The notes under the pieces: generated by a model
The model's database searches: none
The model's input: only the letters and a program-made list of their open reading frames with translations
Told to the model about the DNA's origin: nothing
Program-made: the position numbers and the translations under genes
From: Pilatotrama ljubarskyi
Lineage: Eukaryota > Basidiomycota > Agaricomycetes > Polyporales > Polyporaceae
Length of the DNA stretch: 64,000 nt
NCBI GenBank assembly: GCA_022385805.1
Contig: MU277710.1
Location: 4,350 to 68,349, forward strand
Reading direction: 5' to 3'
Part shown: positions 11,148 to 23,365 of the stretch, piece after piece
Layout of the letters: the number at the start of each line of letters is the position of its first letter
Numbering within the stretch: the first letter of the stretch is position 1

Positions 11148-12605
11148 TTCCACTCTTCTTCCGTCCTTTTTCTTGAGTTTGTGTTTTGCCCGTAGGCGTA
11201 CGATACAGAACAGTCAAAAGAAGGATCGTCCGTAGACTCCATCCTGGTCGTGAGAGCACAGTAAGGGCCTGGTCGGCTGGCAGTGATCAAGAGATCACTA
11301 CATGGGGGGAGCAGCAACTGTGAAAAATCTTAAGGAATCAGACCTCAATGATCTCTCGTAGGCCACCTCAAGAGAATCACATTTAGGGACGAATAAGAGA
11401 ATCTTACAACGAGCCAGATCTGAAGAGCATCACAAGAGTGCCTCCGTCACATCACTGCTAAGTGAGCCAGTCTGACAGGGCGTCACGCACGTCTCTTTCG
11501 TATATTCCCGGCCGTTTCTGATCCCTTCCTCGGTCTCATGGTTCACATTTAATAGCAAGCAACAACTATATTCGCTGTATTCGTCGACAGAGACGTACTA
11601 TACAAGACAACTATGTAGCAATAACTAGTAACAGTGGAATATGATTACATTTAACGAGAGCCTGTATGAAGACGTTAACCATAGAACAGGCAGACAAGAA
11701 CGGAATGTGCGAGACTTACCGTGGCATCATCATTCAGTTCACATGCACAGTGAAGGGATGGAGGATGACACCAGCTGCAGAACCAAAGTAAGTATCAGGC
11801 CGCTTGCACAATGAAGGAAGGCCAGACACTTCACTCACCTGACTGCCCATGGTTGGGTGGACAGGACGCATAGCTTTGTGCCGGAGAATCACATCAGAGC
11901 ATATCATATTGACTCACCAGGATGTTGCAGCAGCGAGAAGAGGGAGAGAAAGGGGGAGAGCAGAGACGGGGAGCAAACCAAAGGGGCGCAGAGAGCCTGA
12001 GAGGAGGGCACAGTTGAGGTGCAGAGAGGATAACGTGGCAGAGACCAGGACGAGAGAGGTGTGGATGAGCCTCCAGGCGACCTAGGACCGGAAGAGAGGA
12101 GGCTGGGCAGGACAACGAGCGCATGGGGAGCCTTAAATGTGTTCCACTGACAAAGGCATGACCGGAGATTCAGTGGAGAGCAGAGTTGGACAAGGACGTT
12201 GAAGTTCAAGTTCGCAGGGTGCTTGCGTGGCGGGTGCTGGAGGTTCGTCGGCCGTGATGCCGAGCCTGTCACGCCGAAACCTCTGGAACTTGGTCAGTTG
12301 GCGGCTGTTCGCGTGCCGGTGTGCTGCAGGGGGACTGTGTGAACCACCTTCCAAGTCTGCAGCATTCCCGTGCTTTGACGAGCAGCAATACCGGGCCATG
12401 CGCGCACCAACCCACAGAGTGTCACAGAGCCATCACAGATTTTCTTGAGAGATACAGTTCTCAAGACAATCGTATTTGCACCTGCCATCACTCTCAAGAT
12501 CTCTGTCGTGTGATCGCTTGTGGAGACCCAATCTCAAGAGTCTTGAAGGTTTCCTTCTGGCCGTGTAGTGATCGCGACCGGTGGCTCCCACTGGAAAACT
12601 CGAGC

Positions 12606-12687
12606 AAGCGCTCACTCTCCTCTTCTAAGCGCTCACTCTCCTCTTCTAAGGGCTCACTTTTCCCCCTCTAAGCGCTCACTAGTGAGC
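12606..12687. repeat. 21-bp tandem repeat and palindrome
   Basis: Three and a half copies of a 21-22 bp unit (GCGCTCACTCTCCTCTTCT core) end in the palindrome GCTCACTAGTGAGC at 12674-12687, followed by a T run. It lies at the inner edge of the right arm of the tRNA inverted repeat. Confidence 0.75.
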
Positions 12688-12976
12688 CTTTTTTGGCAGG
12701 AGTGATCAGTTGATCGCTGCCAGCCGACCAGGCCCTAAGTACTATCCGAGGCGGCAGGGGTACGCAAAGGAATGCAGTCCATGGTTTGTTCAGGTACCGG
12801 TCTCCGCCGGTCTCTCTATGGGACAAAGACTGGCCAGCAGAATGAACGTCGCTTGCCCGTCTTCGCAATATGTTCTGGATGGACTAGTCTACGGACGATC
12901 CTTCTTTTGACTGTTCTGTATCGTACGCCTACGGGCAAAACACAAACTCAAGAAAAAGGACGGAAAAAGAGTGGAA

Positions 12977-13063
12977 AGGCACTACCAGGGCTCGAACCTG
13001 GGTTTTGGGAACACTGACACAGACGATCAGAATCCCAAGTGATAACCACTACACTATAGCGCC
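12977..13063 (-). tRNA. tRNA-Gln (CTG) with intron, second copy
   Basis: Reverse-strand copy of the 11061-11147 gene with the same 15-nt intron. One acceptor base differs: the 3' strand reads TAGTGCC, so one G-C pair becomes G-U. The fold is retained. Confidence 0.87.
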
Positions 13064-13069
13064 GGAAAC

Positions 13070-13141
13070 TGCCCATTGGCTGGATTGAACAACCGACCTC
13101 ACCATTACGAGTGGCGCGCTCTACCACTGAGCTAAACGGGC
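13070..13141 (-). tRNA. tRNA-Thr (CGT), second copy
   Basis: Exact reverse-complement copy of the tRNA-Thr at 10983-11054, with the same 6-bp gap to its tRNA-Gln partner. Confidence 0.9.
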
Positions 13142-13270
13142 GTTGTGGAGCTCTGTACGTTTGTCATTGATACATCAATGGGCACCCGCAGGTCGGCGAC
13201 CTCGAGTGTGGTGATGCGCGTACGCGTCTTACACTTTCCCCACTACCTATCCGCACTCGATTGAAACGAA

Positions 13271-14889
13271 ATGTCCGACGAAAACGACAACACACGCCGC
13301 CCGCGCAACCCGTTTGTGCTGCCCTCGAACACCGGCCCCCGAATCGGCCGCGTGGGCGCATGGGGTTCGTCGTCGGGTTCGACGCCCTCGTCTAGGTGCG
13401 CCACCGCTTGATTACTCTCGCGCTCAGCAGTCCGTGCTAACCCTGCCGAACTTCTCATGCGCATGCAGGACAAGCAGCACAGGAGGAGGGAGGCGCATCG
13501 CGACGCTCGGCGACATCGCGAGCAGCGGCGGGCCGTCGATGGGCGGCGGTCACGCCGGGCACGGACATGCGCATACGGACGACGACGATGACGAGGAGGA
13601 CGAGCGCCCCGGGGCCGATCAGGGCGAGAACTGGTATGCTGGCGGTGAGCGGAGGTACGTGTCGGATGTCTCTTGGACGAAGGGAGGCGGGTGCTGACGC
13701 GTCCGCAGTGGGATCTCGGTGCAGAACCCCGATAGGCCTGCCGCGGTCCCTGGCGGGAACCTCGTACGCGATCTACTGAGGAGGGCTGCAGAGTAGGTTG
13801 GCATCCGAGAGTCTGCACGCGCAGGAGCTGAAAGTCGTACTTGTAGGGCAGGACCGCCTGCGCCCCAGCCCGGCGCTGCGCCTCAACGCAGCCGGGCATT
13901 CTTTGGCGGAGGCTACATGCTCGGGAGCGACGAAGTGGACAGCCAGTTCGTTCCCGACCCAGATGCTCCCCGTATGTGTTAACGTATCCTGCACAATATC
14001 GGCTGTCCTGATGAGTGTGACCTGCAGAGGCCGAAGAAGAGACCGCCATCCGTCATCTGACGTTCTGGCGTGACGGTTTTACGGTCGAGGACGGTGAGCT
14101 CATGCGCTACGACGATCCCGCGAACGAGCAGATCCTCGCTGAGATCAACTCTGGGTACGTCACACCACGTCCCCGGTCCCCGTATCGTCGCACTCATCCT
14201 TATCCTGATATCTCCCCCCAGACGCGCCCCACCGCAGATCCTGAACGTCGCCCCTGGCCAGCCGGTCGAGCTTCGCGTCGTGAAGCGCCTGAGCGAAGAC
14301 TACGTCGCCTCGCCGAAGGCGCGCCAAGCGAAGGTGTTCTCCGGGCAGGGCCACCGCCTCGGTTCGCCCGTCCCCGGGGAGTTTACCCCCGCTGCGGGCT
14401 CCAGTGCCAGTGCAGCGATGCCAGGCGGGTTCCCTTCGGTTAGCGCGAGCGAAGGGGCGGGCGGGAGCTCGTTGCCGGCTCAGATGACGGCGGATAGCAT
14501 CAGTACGAGGTTTGAGGTCGACCAGACTAAGCCGACGACGAGTGTGCAGATCCGGCTGGCGGATGGGACGAGGTGGGTGTCTATCGGCCAGCTGTTCGCT
14601 ATCATCTCGGTCACTGACATGCCAACCTGGATAGGATGGTCGCACGGATGAACTTGACGCACACCGTCGGCGACATTCGCAACTTCATCAACGCGTAAGC
14701 TCTCTTTCCTCCAATGTCTCAACTTCATAAACTCACTAGCCATGTCCACTTCTAAGGTCTCGCCCTGAGAACAACGCGCGCCCGTACGTGATCATGACGA
14801 CGTTCCCGAACCGCGAGCTGCAGGACGAGACGCAGACGATCGAGGCGGCTGGGCTAGCGAACAGTGTGGTTGTGCAGCGATGGTCGTGA
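13271..14889 (+). CDS. SHP1: SHP1/p47-like Cdc48 adaptor (SEP and UBX domains)
   Basis: Eight exons (13271-13395, 13469-13654, 13709-13792, 13847-13971, 14028-14154, 14222-14572, 14635-14694, 14757-14889) give 396 residues. p47/Shp1 links the AAA-ATPase Cdc48/p97 to membrane fusion, PP1 regulation and ubiquitin-dependent degradation. The SEP domain runs from about residue 175: [19 protein letters not shown] and ILAEINSG, then [19 protein letters not shown]. The UBX domain is at the C terminus: [28 protein letters not shown], and [15 protein letters not shown] with the conserved FP loop. The N-terminal part is Gly/Asp-rich, and no UBA domain is apparent, unlike yeast Shp1. [19 protein letters not shown] is a His/Asp low-complexity patch. 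Confidence 0.87.
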
Positions 14890-15470
14890 GCGGTATGCCA
14901 GTCACGGTGATTCTTGGAAGACAGTGGGCGTGCGTGGTAGCAAGCCTGGCTTGGTGTATCATTAGACTGTTCAAGTACTTCGGCGTGAAGTTCGTGCGTA
15001 TCTGGTGCGGAGGGTGCGCAGCGATGATACCGTCGCGAGATTTCCAGAGCAGGAGCGGATTGCGACAAAAACGGATGGACGCCCGACTGACAGAATTTCC
15101 GGGATTTATTTTTCCCCGTATCCCCGACGGTTGCGAGTCTGACAAGTGAGACCTTCGACCCCGCCGCCGTCTGCTTAGCCCGTAGACTGTGCTCATCCGC
15201 CTGTAGGCTCTCGAACCCGTCGACGAGCGAGCCGAGAAAGTCGACGAGTCCCGCCCGGTCAGTGGGCGACCGCATCACCGCTCCGACGTCCGATAGCCTG
15301 TAGCTGAGGAAATAGGAGGTGCTCAATCGAGGGCGCACTTTGACGCGTGCCGAGCTTGGGCTGGGGTGAGTCGCCTCCTTTCTCTCCGCCCGCTCGAACG
15401 CAATCGATTCGACGGCGGACAGTGACGCAGGTTGTGCGCCGACCTCGACGTCGCCGTGTTCTCGCTCGAC
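14890..15470. other. Intergenic
   Basis: Between SHP1 and the Cys4-module gene. GC-rich with no recognised gene. A minus-strand open frame crosses it but shows no domain or splice support. Confidence 0.5.
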
Positions 15471-18400
15471 ATGAACGCGTCCGCGACTGCGTTCGCGGTC
15501 CCCGCGCCGGCCTCGATTTCTCAAGCGCCCTCGATTGCGGCCGGTGCGACGAGCGCTGCAGCAAGACCGAAGGCTGGGCCGAGCTCAAGCACTAGCGGCA
15601 CGACGCCGGGCGGGCAGGCGCCGACGAAGGGCAAGAGGACATCGCAGGGAGAGGTGAAGGGATGGGCGGAGCTGGTGAGGTCCGAGCGCGTGTGCTCGGT
15701 CGGGTCGTGCGCGAACGTGCTCGCGGCGGGATGGCGCTGGAAACGGTGCCCCGGCTGCAAGGCCGCGGGGGCGAAGCGGACGATGGTGAGCATTTATCCA
15801 GTCTCGACTATCGGGGAGGTCACTCTGCGAGGCGCGCCTTTGTACTGCTCAGTGTGCGTGCTTTTACGCTCCGCGGTAAGATATGCAACGATGCCGCAGG
15901 TGGGCAGGTGCGAGCGTCGCTCAAATTCATGCGCAATCTACCGCAGCGTAGGCTGCTGGGTGCACGTCGTTTGTTATGTGTCGAAGCTCGAGCAGATCGG
16001 CCGTCCTTTGTCCCAGCGCATACTCACTCTCATATCTCGCAGACTGCCTCGTGTGCATCTTGCGCCATTGCATTCACGATGCACATCTCCGCCGCAACGT
16101 CCGGCCAACCACCCCAATGCGCCACGTGCCGTCGCAAAGCACTCGCTCCTCAAACCGGGATCCTGCTCCCCGACCCCCCGCCGCGCTCGGTGATGGGCCC
16201 GCCCCCACCAAAACAGCACAAGCGCAAATTCGCGATATCGACGCCCGAGGTCCCTTGCAGCCCCGGAAGTATCATTGAGCAGGCAATGCAGTTCGTGCAC
16301 CCCGACCACCGGCATCTCCTCCTGCCGTCGCGCAGTCGTCCGGTTCCTGACCTGGGAGCATATTCGGAAGTGCACGTCGCAGCTACCTACCCGTCTATCC
16401 GGTATGCGTCTCCTGGAGCTCCACATTACGGCCCGAGGGGCGAGATATTGGCTGGGCTGCCGCGCCCATCGCATGGACCGTCGTCCCCTCGTAAGGGGAT
16501 CGTCGCGGAGGGGTTTGCCCCGCCTCAAAGCGGCCGAACGCCCGAGGAGAGCATCATAATTTCAGACTCGAACGACGCTGGTTCGAGCGAACAGGTACGA
16601 TACCAGTTGAGGTTTATCACAAGAAACTGGGATAACGAAGGTTTTCAGGGATCGGCCGAGAAGAAACGCAGAATTGACGTAACGCACGTACCAGGCGGGA
16701 CGGTAAGTCTGCCCTTGCTCCCCGGCCATCGACGATCCAAGGCTCACGTCGGCAACGAGAAGACTGAGTTCAGAGTGCCATCGAGGCAAAGCGCAGCCCC
16801 AGCTTCTCGACCGGTGCGTTACCTTGTCTTGCGGACAACACTCTACTATATGCTCAATAACGGAGCAGCCTTCTGCCGAGTCCTCCTCGGATCCCGCCAC
16901 ACAACACGATTCGACGCCTCACCTCAAGCGCAAACGCACCCTTCTGCCCGTCCGCGCGCCAAACGCGCCGGCGGAACGCATATGTGCTGCCCGAGCTTGC
17001 GGACGCAAAATCCCACCGCAGGCGCAAGGCGACATGTGCGCGGACTGCGGCTTCCTTCTCTGGAGGAAGCAGTTCAGGGCGCGCGTTGCGGGTCTCAGCG
17101 CGTCTGTCTCTAGCTCTACGGATGTGTGGACGGCTGAGATGGGTAGCGCGGAAGCGATGAAGCATGAGCCTGTCAGACTGGGTGAACGCAATGCAGCCAG
17201 CGTGGCCATGGCACAGGGCAAGCAGCACTCAGCCGGGATCGCGTCTTCCGGACAGCGTGCTCCCGTCCTGGGATGGTCTGCACAACCGATAAATCACGAT
17301 TCTATGCACGGCGGAGGCGGCAACCCTCTGGGATCGTCGCTGGTACACGGGGCTACTACGGACGACCCGATGGACTGTTCGGAGGAGGACGAGCCTCTGG
17401 CTATCGTGGTCGAGCGCAAGCGGCGTTCGACCACTGGCAGCTCGCGGACGGCTTCGACTGCCCCTACCCCTACTCCTCAGATGCAGCCGCCGCTGCCATC
17501 GCCTCCTGTGCAGGCTTCTGCTGAGCGCAGACGTGATCCAGCATCAGTGGTCGCTTCGGACGAGCCAGCAGACCCCACACCGTCTGCCCCTGCCCCTCCG
17601 CGCGTGCCAACGCCTCCTCTATCTGCCGAAGCTCCTCAGGAGCCTACACCTCCACCTCCACCTCCACCAGCCGCTCCAGATGTCCCAGCGAATTCAGCAC
17701 CATCGGCACCGCGTGCGCCCTCCCCTCTTATCCACGCCGAACCTCCTCGGGAACCTGGACCCCCGCGAGCCGTTCCAGATGAGCCAGCAAATTCGTCACC
17801 ATCTGCTGGTTCTGTTCCTTTACCCGTGCCAAACCCGCCTCCTTCTGCCCAAGCTCTTCGAGAGCCTACTCCCCCACCAGCCGTCCCAAGGCCTAGGATC
17901 CGCCTGATTCTGCGCCCACCGGCTCCACCACCTTCCCTCGCGTCCGACTTCGAAGACCAATCCTCCGACTCCGAAGAGGAGGACGACTACTCTTCCGCCT
18001 CGCCGTCCTCCCCTACATCGCGGTCGTCATCTCCAAGCGCACTCAGAACTCCCAAGCTCAGCTTGAAAGAGATCGAGCGAATGACGTCGCTCGCATGGGA
18101 TTCGGACGGGTCTGAGCTCACCCCGATAGAGGACTTGATGGATATGGGCGAGTCCGAGGTCAATTCGTCGGAGAGCGAAGACGAGGCTCCAGCGACTGTA
18201 CGTCCTGATGTTTCTCTCCCCTCCCCGCGCTTCCACGCTGATGTGATGTGACTGGCAGCCAAAGGACAGCGCGCCGTCCTTACAAGCAGTCCCGCAAGGG
18301 CCATGGCCACCGCCCTGCCCGCCGAAACATCGCGGTATATGCGGTGTCGTCCGATGCATGAACCTGCTCGTACATAACACGCGCATGAAGTTCTGCTACG

Positions 18401-19582
18401 CCTGCCAATCGCGCAAGCGGTCCATCCAGCAGCTGCATCAACAAGCAGGCGCGATTGCCCAGGATGAGGTGGAGGACGAGGGGATGATCATCAGGGTGAG
18501 TCTTGAGTGTCCCTCGTTCGAGTGTAGGCGAGCTCGGTGCTGAGCGGACTGCTGGAGATGCCTCCTGATGGCGATCTCACTGGTAAGTCGCAGACGAGTC
18601 GACGACTGCTACTGTGGTGACTCACCCACCTTGTAGGCTACCGGAAATGCGGCAAGAAGTTCTGCAAAAGGCTGATCCCGCCGGAGGTGGAATACCGCTG
18701 GAGGACGTGCCCGCCGTGCCGAGTGTATGCTCGAAATCGGGCTAGGCGGATGCGCGCGAGGCCGCCGGCGATTTCTGATAATGACGACGAAGAGTTGTTC
18801 GCCAGCATGTCGAGGCGGGCCTCGCGAGCCCATGATGTCACGCCAGTGGTCACCGCGCCACCGCCGCGATCCACGTCCTTCCACGAGAAGCCGCTGCCCG
18901 AAGTGGTGCGTACACTTTGTTTCTGCGTATGTGCCAGCGATCATAGATCTTACCGTGATCGCTGCCGCAGCCTGTCTACCAGCACTTCACCGCGCTCCTG
19001 GACGCATTCCGCGCGCGTTTCGCCGAGTTCACTGTTGCGCAGATCCACTACCTGCGGTTCAGGGCCCAGCAGGAGGCCGACACCTTCGATAAGTCGAGGC
19101 CGCTTCGGAACCCGATCGTCTTCCGCTTCGACGGCGAGTACTCGGTCGTCGCCGACCCGTCCGGCGGGCTCGTCGATGCGGTCGTGCATTGCGTCCTGCG
19201 GAACGTCCAAGCAGCCCTCGGCTTGAATTTCACGTACGTGCTGCCCATCTGTCCTGTGAGTATGCCGGAAGCTCAAAAACGCGTTACATCGATTAGTCCC
19301 GTTGGGGTGAACCCAGGTCCGGAGAGCTCCGTCATCGCCGTACTCCGCTGTCTCTACGGCGCACAAGTCCCACTGAAGGCCTCCTCGTCGCCGTCGGAGT
19401 CTCAGAAGGCGCCAGTCGAAGGTGCCGGTGAGGACGCGTCGTCCAAGGCCGAGCCGAAGCCCGACTCCGGGACTCTGACCGTGAAGATGGTGGGCGAGCT
19501 GCAGGTCTGCGTCGCGTGGGACCGGCGACACAGGTTCTTCCCCGGGCAGCGGATCTTGGTGCGTTTCCGCCTTGTAGGCTGA
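15471..19582 (+). CDS. Large protein with repeated Cys4 zinc modules, unknown function
   Basis: Proposed exons 15471-15785, 16043-16594, 16649-16702, 16763-16813, 16869-18197, 18259-18495, 18558-18582, 18637-18905, 18971-19237 and 19325-19582; the sum is in frame, 1118 residues. The first intron (257 nt) is long here and may hide an exon. Cysteine quartets recur: VCSVGSCANVL...KRCPGCKAA, SCASCAIAF...PPQCATCRRK, ICAARACGRKIPP...DMCADCGF, ICGVVRCMNLL...KFCYACQSRKR and KCGKKFCKRLIPP...RTCPPCRVYARN. The shared pattern is C-x(2-5)-C, then 10-20 residues, then C-x2-C followed by basic residues, consistent with zinc binding. Between modules lie a long Pro/Ser/Glu-rich segment (about 480-650) and an acidic run. 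The C-terminal 175 residues look globular (YQHFTALLDAFRARFAEF, PIVFRFDGEYSVVADPSGG). I cannot assign it to a named family. The last exon junction is the least certain. Confidence 0.6.
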
Positions 19583-20077
19583 GCTAGTCGGGGTCGGTTG
19601 TGTATACTGTACGGACAGTAGCAGGCTTGGTGTGCGAAAAGCGTCGTTTGGTCTCTTGATTATGCTATCCCCTTGCTCTTCATATATTATCCGTTCTTTA
19701 TGTAGTCCATATGTCTTGTAGAACATGTAGTCCTATACTAGCATCTTGACATATTTACACGTTGGCTTATTACGACGGACACAGGTGCTGAAGGCATGAC
19801 GGTGAGCCGTGCGCCTGCGTTCAGCAGCGTGAGTCACCTTCCTTGAACGTTCGCTGGTGGCAGGAAGTTTGAGTGCTGCAGCTGTTGAATATATCAATGC
19901 GCTTTCTCTGCGCACGGAAGACAGACTTGACAGATTCCCATTCTTGTGCAGCAGCCCGTAACCACAGCTATGGCCTGAATGTGCTGCGGTGAACAACGGA
20001 AGTACTTGCGGCAGTCGACACATGCCACAGTGGCTGCAGGGCTCTCCAGGAACCTAGCAGCTGCATGACTCGCAGGC

Positions 20078-20760
20078 ATGCATAAGAACGTGCCAGCTTG
20101 CGACACTCGAGCCTTGCCCTGCCTCCGAGTCCTCCTTCCTTGCCGCACTTGTAGCCCATCAGGACCTCGCCTCCTCATGCCAGTCAGGTGTTACGAATGC
20201 AAGACCGCTTTGCGAGAGCGGGGCGCTGGCGACAAGCACGCGGAGCTCGCTGGGCACAAGTGGCAACCCGAGTACTACTGCACCTTGTGCCAGGCGACAA
20301 TGCCTCGTGCAAAAGACACCGGAGGAGCTGCAAACAAGTAGACGTACCTATATCATCGTCGTCCAGCGTCACCGCTGTCGATCAGGGTTCCACGACCTCG
20401 AGAGATACGAGCATGGAGGAGGATACAGCGTGCCGCCTGACGTTGGCCTCAGAGAAGGGGTCATGCGGCTCCGATTGCCCAGAACAGCGCCCAGATATGG
20501 CAGCGTTGGTCACGGTACGTTGAGCTGCAGGCTTCGTGGTTTCGTGGCGTACGCGATGGATTCACCATAACCTACCATACAGAAAGGCCAGACGCGTAGG
20601 TCGACGTCCTCCAACAAAGTAGGGCTAGGCTTCCCAACCGCACATCTTACCGAAGAGGATTCTGAACTTGAGTCGGCTTACCTCGACAGCGTCCTCCCTA
20701 CAAGGTGAAATGTTACGTCTGTCAGCTCGAGTTCACTTCTAAGAGGGCTCTTCTCAAGGT
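20078..20760 (+). pseudogene. Fragment related to the Cys4-module protein
   Basis: An 87-codon open frame (20078-20341) contains LPCRTCSPSG, PVRCYECKTALRERG and WQPEYYCTLCQATMP. A second piece at about 20694-20760 reads PYKVKCYVCQLEFTSKRALLK and ends at a GTGAGC donor-like site. The CY-x-C core occurs in both pieces and resembles the modules of the gene just upstream. No continuous exon model could be built: the only joining intron would be 29 nt. This is either a decayed partial duplicate or a small gene with unrecognised exons. Confidence 0.35.
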
Positions 20761-21518
20761 GAGCGTATATGGTGCGTGATGAGAGCGGAGAAGTGATGCT
20801 CGTACTGGCAGCACGCTACGTCTTGGCAGCAGCAATCAGAGGTGCAGCATGCGTGCAAGGACGAGCTTGCAGGAGAGTGCTGATCGCGTTCCGAGTCCGA
20901 CGACTAGCTAGAGCAGGCTTCAGTATTGAACGCATGTGCGCGTCTTGCGAACCTGGTGGTTCTCTGTGAATGTTCTTTTGTGAATCATGTTGTAGCAATA
21001 GTCACGAGGAATAGGTCTTTTTTTGTGCGGAAGAGCGACTCACCTACATTGGCATGCCAAACTTGCCAGGACTGTTCCGGCTATGTAATCGAATCCATCG
21101 CCTCTTTCAACCGAAAACGGGGGACACGCGCAAAAGACTAGACATTGAAAACAGCCCTTGTTTACAATGAGCCTGCAAGGACGTGTATGAATGATGCCTA
21201 TATATTCGAGACGAGGCTCCCCAGCTCACCTAACGAAGGTGACATCTCTACGCTTCCCTCTACTATTGTGATACACACACTTACGGAAAGATAACGGCCA
21301 CACGTTCCTCGCCTTCGAGCACGACGAGGAACGAGTGGCATTAGCCTCATGGTGCATGGACCGGCGCGAGAGATCTTGTTGTAGCGCGCACGTGACCGTT
21401 GTAGCCATATACAAGGCGCGTCGCGGTGGCTTGGCCACCCTCACCTACCTCTGCTTTTGTCCACCATCATCGCACCTCCCATTCCCCATATCTATACCAA
21501 ACTCCCTCAACGACTACC
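20761..21518. other. Intergenic / promoter of SAP gene A
   Basis: The last 170 bp resemble the segment upstream of the paralogue at 24841 (GTATACAAG-type TATA block, then CTTTTGTCCACCATCATCGC). The promoter was therefore duplicated with the gene. Nothing else recognised. Confidence 0.55.
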
Positions 21519-23365
21519 ATGGACAGAGCAGCGTTGCAAAAGTTGAAGCGCACTGATGTGCAGAAGCTCGCCAAGGTACGCCCAGACGTCGAGCTTGCTC
21601 AGGCTCGGTGCGAGTCGCGTGGCTAAACCTTGCTCTTCGCCACCTAATAGCGCGATGGCGTGAAGGCGAACGGGAAAACAGCGCAGATGATCGAGGACTT
21701 GCTGCAGAAACATCATCCCCTCTTGGTCCCGTAGTGCGTCCTGCTTCGTCTTGTCACAGGCCATGCGGAACAGCGCTGACGACCGGCCACACAGTATGGA
21801 CTCGATCCCTCCGACGTCCGAGCAGGAAGTGATTTCAAGGAAGATTCTGCGACGCCAGGGGATGACTTTGCCAGTTCCTGAAAGCGAGTCCGCGTCCGTC
21901 CGCGGCAACCCCCGGAGGGCGACAGGGAACGTCGAGCCGGTCATGGCGTCGAACAGGATGCCCAATGCGGCGTCGGCGGGACCTGTTCCCGCGCCCAACG
22001 ATGAATCTGAAGCGCAGGTCGACCAGGCATTGAGCCCGAAGGCGCGTAATACCCCGGGCAGCGACAAGACTTTCAACCCTAGCCACAAGACCACAAGCGC
22101 CAGAGATGGCCCTAGCCACGCTCGCGCGCCTGTGGCTAACAGCCCGTCAAACCGGCCACAAGCCGCCGTAACGACAACGGTCGCCCCGCCATGCGAACAA
22201 ATTGGCCCGAGCTCGGAGATCAGGAGCGCAGGTACGTAGATGTCCCGCTGTGCAATCCAGCGATGCATAGAACTGAGGACATTGTTCCGCAGGCAATGGG
22301 GGCAATCAAGACCAGCAAGAAGCCCAGAACAACCCTCAGAGAAACAGTACCCGTGAGTTACGGCAGCCTCCAGCGGACCGAGTCAGAACTGACTCGTGCA
22401 TAGATGTTCAGAGGTCCCTGGGAGTCTTCAGTTTGCGACCAGCATCGCCATCGCGGAAGACACAGTGCGCAGGTAAGAGTCTAGATCGTCGGCGCTGAGG
22501 TTGAGCTCTGATCCCGAGGCGTGACGCCCAATAGAAGGCAGCAGGGAGCCTGTCCGCCCGCCACGGGTATTCTTCCCACCTACGGAGGCGCAGCTGGCCG
22601 AGATGCAGGCGAAAACTGGCCAGGGTTCAATGGCTGCAGAGCATCTTCCCCTGGGCTATGCACCCGTCTTCACCAGACCGGCGCCGATGGAAGACCAGCA
22701 GGAAGCGCAGACGCAGCCGACAGACGGTCAAGCGATGCCTAAGCCTATGGTGTCAGGAGGTCAGGACCCGCAAGTCTTGCATGCGGGCGCAAACGCATCC
22801 GCAGATGAGATGCCGCCGTCTCCCGAAGGCCCTGCTCTCCATCTCCCGACCATCAGCGAGCTACGCGATGCTCTACAGGAGATCGCGCCGCTCGCAGACG
22901 GCGATCAAGACGTGAAGGAGGGCCTACGCGAACTCGGGATCCTCGTGAACGTCGTTGAACAGCGTAGCGAGAAGGTCAAGCAGCGCGTCCGTGAGGCGCA
23001 GAAGCTCCGCCTCGCCCTCGAACAGTGCTTCTTCGGGCGGCTCAAGGTGGACCCGAGGCTCACGAACGGGACGTGGACGAGGCTCGAGCATGTTGGCAAT
23101 GCGACCGACGAGGAGGAGCTCGAAGAGGTGGAGGAGTTGACCTCAAGAGAGGTCCTCTATTCCGACATTGTGGACGGGACGGAGAGGGCCACTGAAGAGG
23201 GCGATGCCATGCGGTAGGTGCTATTGGCATTAGATTGAGAACAATGACTCACCGCCGTGTCGTAGGCCGTTACTCAAAGGGAAAGGTAAACGGTGCGCAG
23301 ACGAGACCGTTGTGGAAGCCGACGGTGCATGCCCGCCCAAGCGGCGGCGGCAGTCGAAGGTCTGA
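21519..23365 (+). CDS. SAP-domain protein A
   Basis: Exons 21519-21575, 21651-21733, 21795-22231, 22293-22352, 22404-22472, 22535-23213 and 23266-23365 give 494 residues. Residues 1-45 (LQKLKRTDVQKLAK, VKANGKTAQMIEDLLQKHHP) match a SAP motif, a helix-turn-helix found in DNA- and chromatin-associated proteins. The middle is disordered and Pro/Ala/Ser-rich. The C-terminal third holds a conserved helical block (LHLPTISELRDALQEIAPLA, LRELGILVNVVEQR, REAQKLRLALEQ) likely to form a coiled coil. The end KRRRQSKV is a plausible nuclear signal. The short intron 22353-22403 is placed by comparison with gene B; it is 51 nt and in frame, so retention would add 17 residues. Its paralogue is 24841-26676. 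Confidence 0.75.

Larger units (their letters stand above)
10983..13141. repeat. 2.2-kb inverted repeat carrying mirrored tRNA-Thr/tRNA-Gln pairs
   Basis: The left arm (10983 to about 11290) is repeated in reverse complement by the right arm (about 12700 to 13141). Homology covers both tRNAs and continues about 90 bp past tRNA-Gln with only scattered changes. After a segment of roughly 140 bp present only in the right arm, it resumes over the shared GGGCCTGGTCGGCTGGCAG block. Each arm ends in a small GATC-type hairpin (AGTGATC/GATCACT at 11282-11299). The 1.4-kb centre (11300-12700) contains no recognisable gene. Confidence 0.85.

Noticed and set aside
14736..15524. Minus-strand open frame of 262 codons
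   Set aside because: It overlaps the last SHP1 exon antisense, shows no domain, and its length is expected by chance at this GC content.
20338..20366. Intron joining the two halves of the small Cys-rich frame
   Set aside because: It would be only 29 nt, well below every other intron in the window.
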